A DNA stretch of 6,823 bases from Thermoproteota archaeon. Lineage in GTDB: Archaea > Korarchaeota > Korarchaeia > B14-G2. Below are positions 1 to 4,298 of the stretch, piece by piece. The translations under genes and the position numbers were made by a program. The notes under the pieces were generated by a model that saw nothing but the letters and a program-made list of their open reading frames with translations, did not search any database and was not told where the DNA came from. The stretch covers positions 1 through 6,823 of the forward strand of contig QMWA01000097.1 in assembly GCA_003661385.1 (NCBI GenBank), in the 5' to 3' direction. The stretch's first letter is position 1. Every line of letters starts with the position of its first letter.

Positions 1-768
1 AAGCATGGGCTGACACCACCCAAGACCTGGAGCGAGTTCCTAGACCTCCTAGAGAAGCTCAAGAAGATAGAGGGGGTCGAGGCCCCGATAGCTAGCGGCG
101 ACGGCGTCGGGTGGCCTCTATCCGACATGGCAGAGGCCTTCATAATAAACAGGGGGAGCCCAGACCTCCAGAACAAGCTCATAGCCGGTGAGATAACGTT
201 CACTGACCCAGCTGTCAGGAAGTGCTTCGAGGAGCTGGCTGACCTGCTGAAGAAGGGGTACTTCAGCGAGCCTGGCGAGTGGACTGCTCAGATAGACAAG
301 CTCTGGGAGGGCAAGTACGGGATCTACTTCATGGGCTGCTGGATGACTGTCATGCCGCAGGTCAAGGACGTAAACGACCTAGGGTTCTTCCCGTTCCCGG
401 AGGCTAAGGGCGTTGTAGCAGGTGGAGACTGGGTTGTCATACCCAAGTACACAGAGCACCTAAAGGAGGCTAAGATGCTGCTCAAGTTCCTAGCGGGCGC
501 TGAGGCTCAGGAGATAATGGTGAGGCAGGGAGGCTTCCTAGCCACCAACTTCGATGTCCCAGCTGAAGCCTACAAGCCAGCTGACAAGGCTGTAGTAGAC
601 TTCATGAAGACAGTGAGCGTAGTAGCTGACCTAGATGACGCCATAGGTGGGGAGTTCCAGCTGAAGTTCTGGGACCAGCTCAAGCTGCTCTGGGTGGAGC
701 CAGAGGCCCTGGACGACGTGCTCAAGACCATCTCCGAGGCTCAGATGGCGACCTTGAAGGGAGGCTAG
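1..768 (+). CDS. ABC transporter solute-binding protein, sugar type (5' truncated)
   Basis: The reading frame is open from the first base, so the ATG at 127 is internal and the true start lies outside the window; 255 C-terminal residues remain. They match the extracellular solute-binding protein family 1 (MalE-like) pattern. PPKTWSEF near residues 6-13 is the typical 'P.TWDEF' segment, GKYGIYFMGCW (104-114) is the usual 'GKaAM...G.W' strand, and GGDWVVIPKY followed by AKMLLKFLAGAEAQEIM (about 141-173) is the hallmark C-lobe region. Family members are usually 400-480 residues, so roughly 150-220 residues, including any signal peptide or lipid anchor, are missing. It would bind a sugar outside the membrane and deliver it to the two permeases encoded 12 bases downstream. 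Two cysteines (75 and 113 of the fragment) could form a disulfide, but this is only a guess. The substrate is unknown. Confidence 0.93.
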   Translation, partial: KHGLTPPKTWSEFLDLLEKLKKIEGVEAPIASGDGVGWPLSDMAEAFIINRGSPDLQNKLIAGEITFTDPAVRKCFEELADLLKKGYFSEPGEWTAQIDKLWEGKYGIYFMGCWMTVMPQVKDVNDLGFFPFPEAKGVVAGGDWVVIPKYTEHLKEAKMLLKFLAGAEAQEIMVRQGGFLATNFDVPAEAYKPADKAVVDFMKTVSVVADLDDAIGGEFQLKFWDQLKLLWVEPEALDDVLKTISEAQMATLKGG

Positions 769-771
769 CGC

Positions 772-777
772 GGGGAG
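772..777 (+). promoter_or_regulatory. Ribosome binding site for the TTG-started permease
   Basis: GGGGAG lies three bases before the TTG at 781, just after the stop of the binding-protein gene. The spacing is short but supports use of TTG. The next in-frame ATG (829) falls inside the first membrane helix and would remove its positively charged N-terminal cap, so it is a poor start. Confidence 0.45.
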
Positions 778-780
778 ATC

Positions 781-1677
781 TTGAGGCGCCACAGAACCCC
801 CCTCCTGTTTTTGGCCCCTGCTCTAGCCATGCTCCTGCTCTTCGTGATATACCCCTTCGTGTACACGGTCTGTGGGAGCTTCCTCAAGTGGAAAGGCAGG
901 TCTATAGTGGGGGTAGCTGGAGTGAGCAACTACCAGAGGGTCCTAGGCAGCAGCGACATCCTGAATGTGAGGAGGCTGCTGAAGCTCAAGGGGCCCCCAC
1001 TAGGCGCCTTAGTCCACAACCTGCTGTGGATCTTGATCCAGGTCCCGCTCTCCACGGCCCTAGGCCTCCTGCTAGCCGTCCTGCTGAGAGATGTGAAGGG
1101 AGGTGTCGTGATCAAGTCAGTCATCTTCCTTGGGATGGTCATCCCGATGGTGGTTGGTGGGATACTGCTACGCTTCATCTATGACGCCCACGCTGGCGTG
1201 GTGAATGCTGTGATCAGGCTTATAGGCCTCGGGAAGTACGCTAAGACCTGGACAGCCCACCCAGACACAGCACTATACTCCCTGATAGTCGGGTCAGTTT
1301 GGATCTGGACCGGCTTCAGCATGGTGCTGTACTCAGCTGGCTTGGAGAGCATCCCTAAGGAGATATTTGAGGCTGCTAGGATAGATGGAGCATCAGGCTT
1401 CAGGATATTCTGGCATATAACAGTCCCTATGCTCAGGCCGATAACCATAGTCGTGCTCACCATGAGCGTCCTGTGGGCTCTGAAGGTCTTCGACATAGTC
1501 TTCGTTGCTACACGCGGAGGCCCAGGTGGAGCCTCATCGGTACTCGCCTTGGAGATGTACTTCAGAGCCTTCTACCACATGCCTCCAGACTACGGTGCAG
1601 CAATGGCTATAGTGACCATACTCACCTTAATGACCCTGGGCTTCGCAGTCTACGTGTTCAGGCTGGTGGTGAAGTAG
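781..1677 (+). CDS. Sugar ABC transporter permease, MalF/UgpA type
   Basis: This 298-residue integral membrane protein forms one half of the channel of a CUT1 sugar importer. It starts at TTG with a basic N-terminus (MRRHRTP) followed by hydrophobic segments at about 8-30, 78-102, 110-134, 163-186, 221-241 and 272-295, giving six predicted helices. The cytoplasmic EAA loop, which docks on the ATPase, is clear at 197-220: EAA (197-199), G203 and the VP at 215-216. A further family signature, ATRGGPGGASS, lies at 243-253. Length is normal for the smaller permeases of this family, lacking the extra N-terminal part of E. coli MalF. It follows the binding protein by 12 bases, and its TAG stop touches the ATG of the second permease, so translation of the two is probably coupled. 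Substrate specificity cannot be inferred. Confidence 0.94.
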   Translation: MRRHRTPLLFLAPALAMLLLFVIYPFVYTVCGSFLKWKGRSIVGVAGVSNYQRVLGSSDILNVRRLLKLKGPPLGALVHNLLWILIQVPLSTALGLLLAVLLRDVKGGVVIKSVIFLGMVIPMVVGGILLRFIYDAHAGVVNAVIRLIGLGKYAKTWTAHPDTALYSLIVGSVWIWTGFSMVLYSAGLESIPKEIFEAARIDGASGFRIFWHITVPMLRPITIVVLTMSVLWALKVFDIVFVATRGGPGGASSVLALEMYFRAFYHMPPDYGAAMAIVTILTLMTLGFAVYVFRLVVK

Positions 1678-2505
1678 ATGAGCAGGAAGAGGGTCCTGAT
1701 CCACGTGGTAGCGTGGAGCATAGCCCTCATATGGATAATCCCATACCTCGGGGTCTTCATCGCATCAGTGAGGCCTTATAGCGAGATAGTCGATGGCTGG
1801 TGGAACCTACACCCCTTCACCCTGACACTAGACAGCTACTCTGCTGTGTGGAACCACAAGACATACCCTCTGAAGAGGGCTTTCGTGAACTCGATCCTCA
1901 TAGCCATACCAGCTACGATAATACCGATACTCGTCGCCTCCCTCGCAGCCTACTCGTTTGCGAGGTTCAGCTTCCCAGTTAAGGACATGCTATTCCTGAC
2001 TATAGTGGCCTTGATGAGCCTTCCTCAGCAGGTCGTCATAATACCAGTGTTCTTCCTGATGAGCGACATGGGGCTGATAAACACGAGGCTGGGGCTCATC
2101 CTGCTCCACTCATCATTCGGCCTCCCGTGGATCATCCTGTTCCTCAGGAACTTCTTCATGACGCTCCCAGTGGAGGTGGAGGAGGCTGCTAGGATAGATG
2201 GCGCCTCAGACTTCCAAGTCTACTTCAGGATAGTCATGCCGATGTCTCTTCCAGCTCTGGCATCGATTGCAGCCCTCCAGTTCAACTGGGTCTGGAACGA
2301 CTTCTTCTTCGCGCTGATACTGCTCCTCTCACCTGACAAGTATGTGGTGACCCAGACCATACCGATGTTCATAGGCAGGTATCTCATCTCCTGGGATAAG
2401 GTGGCTGCAGCATCCATCTTAGACATGTCTGTCCCACTTGTGGTCTTCGCCTTGCTCCAGAAGTGGTATGTTAAGGGGGTTGTTGGAGGTGTTATAAAGG
2501 GCTAG
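1678..2505 (+). CDS. Sugar ABC transporter permease, MalG/UgpE type
   Basis: This 275-residue membrane protein is the second, non-identical half of the transporter channel. Hydrophobic segments lie at about 7-30, 70-95, 104-129, 137-159, 190-217 and 241-262. The EAA loop is at 169-188 (EAA 169-171, G175, MP 187-188). The C-terminus QKWYVKGVVGGVIKG is the characteristic MalG-type ending ('LQRYFVRGLTAGAVKG'-like). The ATG immediately follows the upstream TAG. A GGTGA ribosome-binding motif (1668-1672) sits five bases upstream, inside the end of the previous gene. Part of the EAA loop is identical at nucleotide level to that of the upstream permease over 20 bases (1369-1388 versus 2182-2201). 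Having two different permeases with one ATPase gene is typical of CUT1 rather than CUT2 sugar importers. Confidence 0.94.
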   Translation: MSRKRVLIHVVAWSIALIWIIPYLGVFIASVRPYSEIVDGWWNLHPFTLTLDSYSAVWNHKTYPLKRAFVNSILIAIPATIIPILVASLAAYSFARFSFPVKDMLFLTIVALMSLPQQVVIIPVFFLMSDMGLINTRLGLILLHSSFGLPWIILFLRNFFMTLPVEVEEAARIDGASDFQVYFRIVMPMSLPALASIAALQFNWVWNDFFFALILLLSPDKYVVTQTIPMFIGRYLISWDKVAAASILDMSVPLVVFALLQKWYVKGVVGGVIKG

Positions 2506-2509
2506 GTGG
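2504..2509 (+). promoter_or_regulatory. Ribosome binding site deciding the ATPase start
   Basis: AGGTGG overlaps the stop of the MalG-type gene and lies five bases before the ATG at 2515. The in-frame GTG codons at 2506 and 2509 are alternatives, but the only good motif for them, GGAGGTG at 2485-2491, would be about 14-17 bases away, which is too far. This favours ATG 2515. Confidence 0.45.
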
Positions 2510-2514
2510 TGGCT

Positions 2515-3606
2515 ATGGCCAGGGTTGTGGTTAGGAACCTGACCAAGAAGTTTGGGAACGTAACCGCTGTGAACAGGCTGACCCTAGATGTCAGGGACGG
2601 GGAGTTCGTGGTGCTGCTGGGGCCGTCAGGCTGCGGGAAGACGACCACGCTGCGGTGCATAGCTGGCTTAGAGGCCCCAGATGAGGGTGAGATATACATA
2701 GGGGATAAGCTGGTCAACGAGCTGCCGCCTAAGGACAGGAACATAGCTATGGTGTTCCAGAGCTATGCTCTCTACCCGCATATGAAGGTATACGACAACA
2801 TAGCGTTCCCTCTGAAGATGAGGAAGTACCCGAAGAGCGAGATCGACAGGAGAGTAAGGGAGGTAGCACGCCTCCTGAAGATAGAGGAGCTGCTAGACCG
2901 CAAGCCCAAGCAGCTGAGCGGAGGGCAGCAGCAGAGGGTCGCGCTCGGGAGAGCTCTGGTCAGGGAGCCAGACGTGTTCCTGATGGATGAGCCCTTAAGC
3001 AACCTCGACGCTAAGCTCAGGGTCTACATGAGAGCTGAGCTCAAGAGGCTGCAGAGAGAGCTCAAGGTGACCACGATATACGTGACCCACGACCAGGTTG
3101 AGGCCATGACCATGGCTGACAGGATAGCTGTCATGAACAACGGAGTCCTCCAGCAGTATGCTGAAGCCTCTGAGATATACAGCAGGCCATCCACGGTGTT
3201 TGTAGCAGGGTTCATAGGAAGCCCGCCCATGAACTTCATCGAGTGCACGCTGGTAGAGGAGCAGGGTGAGGCATACCTAGATGCTGGAGCCTTCAGGTAC
3301 AAGCTGAGCGAGGAGCAGGCGAAGCTCGTGAGAGAGAAGGCGAGCAGCTCAGAGCTCCTCCTAGGCGTGAGGCCTGAGCACATCACCCTACACCTCAAGC
3401 CAGTAGAGGAGGGCATTAAGGGCAGAGTATATGTGGTGGAGCCTCTTGGAGCTGAGCTAATCGTCAACGTGAAGATCGGTGAAAGCATACTGAAGGTCAA
3501 GACCCCAGTGCACGGCGAGCTCAAGGTAGACCAGGAAGTGTGGGTTTCATTCAACAGAGACAGGGTATATATCTTTGACAAGAGGACTGAGGAGAGCATA
3601 ATCTGA
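2515..3606 (+). CDS. Sugar ABC transporter ATP-binding protein, MalK/UgpC/MsmK-like
   Basis: This 363-residue cytoplasmic ATPase would power the sugar importer encoded upstream. Counting from ATG 2515, the nucleotide-binding domain shows Walker A GPSGCGKTT (36-44), Q-loop Q82 in VFQSYALYP, the signature LSGGQQQR (134-141), Walker B VFLMDEP (154-160), D-loop SNLD (162-165) and the switch histidine H192 in VTHDQ. All are intact, so it should be active. From about residue 235 onward there is a C-terminal TOBE/OB-fold region containing GVRPEHI, typical of MalK-type subunits and the usual site of regulation or sharing between transporters. Length agrees with the family (350-380). In-frame GTG codons at 2506 and 2509 would add up to three residues; ATG 2515 is preferred because of its ribosome binding site and the family-like MARVVVRNLTKKFG start. 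It is the last gene of the operon. Confidence 0.96.
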   Translation: MARVVVRNLTKKFGNVTAVNRLTLDVRDGEFVVLLGPSGCGKTTTLRCIAGLEAPDEGEIYIGDKLVNELPPKDRNIAMVFQSYALYPHMKVYDNIAFPLKMRKYPKSEIDRRVREVARLLKIEELLDRKPKQLSGGQQQRVALGRALVREPDVFLMDEPLSNLDAKLRVYMRAELKRLQRELKVTTIYVTHDQVEAMTMADRIAVMNNGVLQQYAEASEIYSRPSTVFVAGFIGSPPMNFIECTLVEEQGEAYLDAGAFRYKLSEEQAKLVREKASSSELLLGVRPEHITLHLKPVEEGIKGRVYVVEPLGAELIVNVKIGESILKVKTPVHGELKVDQEVWVSFNRDRVYIFDKRTEESII

Positions 3607-3687
3607 GCCCACCTGCATGTAAGCAGTATGCTGCAGCTATAGACAGGTAGGAATGCACGTAAACCCAGGTGCTTAGAGGGCAAATAG
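3607..3687. other. Spacer after the ABC operon, no gene seen
   Basis: All three plus frames are interrupted here. No T-rich terminator follows the ATPase stop. CACCTG at 3611-3616 and CAGGTG at 3666-3671 are inverted copies 49 bases apart, and a small GCAG/CTGC hairpin lies near 3624-3635; neither is strong enough to name as an RNA element. Confidence 0.4.
3657..3680 (+). repeat. Diverged direct repeat, left copy
   Basis: This stretch matches 4240-4263 at 18 of 24 positions without gaps. ACGTAAACC is shared at the left and GCTTA at the same offset in the middle, and all six differences are transitions. Downstream, AGCTGG (3686-3691) and TAAGG (3702-3706) recur in the same order in the right copy, with TAAGG at offset 45 here against 46 there. 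It could be a decayed copy of the dikinase promoter region or a chance match; the alignment is by eye. Confidence 0.35.
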
Positions 3688-3950
3688 CTGGCTAAAGCTT
3701 CTAAGGCGTCTCAGAGAGCGGTAGCGGTGCTCTACCAGAGGCCCATGAGGGTACAGCAGGCTGCTTCACTTCTCTGGCAGGTGCCCCACAGGAGCACAGA
3801 GACCTTGATCACTCAGGTCATGCCATGGTCTACCAGAAGAGCTCAGAGAAGAGTGTGGCAGATTCAGATGTGGAGGCTGCGTGGAACCTCAGCTGCTTTC
3901 ACGAGCTTCACTTCCCTCCTCAAGTATGCTTGGAGTAAGATGCCTCGTGT
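3688..3950 (+). pseudogene. Degraded C-terminal remnant of an IS605-type TnpB/OrfB
   Basis: No intact frame exists, but pieces of the TnpB C-terminus occur in the right order and spacing across two frames. VAVLYQRP (3721-3744, first frame) resembles the 'VPVVYVDP' strand. After a net two-base shift, GTAGC (3750-3764) resembles 'GTSxxC', GAP (3780-3788) resembles the end of 'CPxCGAP', GHAMVY (3816-3833) fits the ribbon between the two cysteine pairs, and DSDVEAAWNL (3861-3890) fits the terminal 'DRDVxAAWNL' motif. The zinc-ribbon cysteines are mostly lost. The frame ends at a TAA at 3948-3950, about where TnpB proteins end. The nuclease core is not visible, so only the last fifth or so of a roughly 400-residue protein would remain. 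This is family-pattern recognition without a search; it could instead be coincidental similarity in non-coding DNA. Any product would be inactive. Confidence 0.45.
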
Positions 3951-3983
3951 GCTACTTTGGGTGCTTGAGCTGAAGCGACTCAG

Positions 3984-4190
3984 GTGGAGGTCTCTGAGGA
4001 GCTTAGAGAACAGGATGTCAAGCTGATGGCTGCTATCGAGGCGCTGAGGCGAGAGCTGGCAAGCGTGGGGAAGCTGCTGAGCTGGCAGGCCCACCTCTAC
4101 AGGCTTTTTAGAGGAGCTCAGGAGGAAAGGCATATCTGCCCACTACTACGTGAGGGGGCCTTTAAGGGGTGGAGGCCTGAACTGCGTTGA
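3984..4190 (+). pseudogene. Short orphan frame with coiled-coil character, probable gene relic
   Basis: A GTG-started frame of 68 codons begins EVSEELREQDVKLMAAIEAL and continues with a heptad-like, charged helix to about residue 38. The rest is arginine- and cysteine-containing and less protein-like. The first half recalls the coiled-coil segment of archaeal PD-(D/E)XK nuclease-like proteins of the DUF3782 type, in which repeats of 'LREE...IEALRRE' are common. No good ribosome binding site precedes the GTG, and the same frame is stopped at 3948-3950 and 3978-3980 just upstream. The neighbouring DNA looks decayed, so a broken gene fragment is more likely than a functional small protein. The family assignment is weak. 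Confidence 0.3.
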
Positions 4191-4236
4191 GGCAGCACAA
4201 GCTCGTCAGCTGTGATGGCCTTAGGCGGGCAGTACC

Positions 4237-4298
4237 TTTACGTAAACCTAAACGCTTAAAAGGTAAGCTGGAGCAGTTGAAACCTTAAGGTATCCTCT
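4237..4298 (+). promoter_or_regulatory. Promoter and leader of the pyruvate phosphate dikinase gene
   Basis: A TATA-like box CTTAAAAG (4255-4262) with an A-rich upstream element (TAAACG, 4249-4254) lies 36 bases before the ATG at 4299. Archaeal spacing predicts transcription starting near 4281-4286, giving a leader of about 13-18 bases. A weak ribosome-binding motif AAGGT (4287-4291) ends seven bases before the ATG. Two perfect 10-bp palindromes frame the box: TTTACGTAAA (4237-4246) upstream, and ACCTTAAGGT (4282-4291) over the predicted start site. Both are placed where an activator or repressor could act, but no regulator is identified. Confidence 0.5.
4240..4263 (+). repeat. Diverged direct repeat, right copy, over the dikinase TATA region
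   Basis: This is the partner of 3657-3680 (18 of 24 identical, transitions only). This copy carries the intact TATA-like box, whereas the left copy reads GCTTAGAGG at the same place. AGCTGG (4266-4271) and TAAGG (4286-4290) follow as in the left copy. Confidence 0.35.

Noticed and set aside
888-1184. Plus-strand frame overlapping the first permease
   Set aside because: It is out of frame with a clear membrane permease and has no ribosome binding site or recognisable motifs.
3024-3683. Long minus-strand open frame (219 codons) opposite the ATPase gene
   Set aside because: It lies almost wholly antisense to an unmistakable ATPase gene; its serine/leucine-rich product is what this codon usage gives on the reverse strand, and no family pattern is visible.
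3720-3736. GGTAG/CTACC hairpin that resembles part of a tRNA arm
   Set aside because: No acceptor stem, anticodon arm or TTCAA-type T-loop can be found around it, and the bases are explained by the TnpB-like relic.
4021-4080. Possible C/D-box small RNA (TGATGG followed by CTGA)
   Set aside because: The C box is imperfect, the D'/C' spacing is wrong, and CTGA is frequent throughout this window because of GCT-GAG codon pairs.
3864-4133. Minus-strand 89-codon frame in the intergenic interval
   Set aside because: No family pattern; it is the complement of the coiled-coil frame and of the TnpB-like relic, which explain the composition better.
4157-4177. Hairpin GGCCT/AGGCC with an 11-base loop
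   Set aside because: A five-pair stem with a large loop and no following T-tract is too weak to call a terminator or RNA element.
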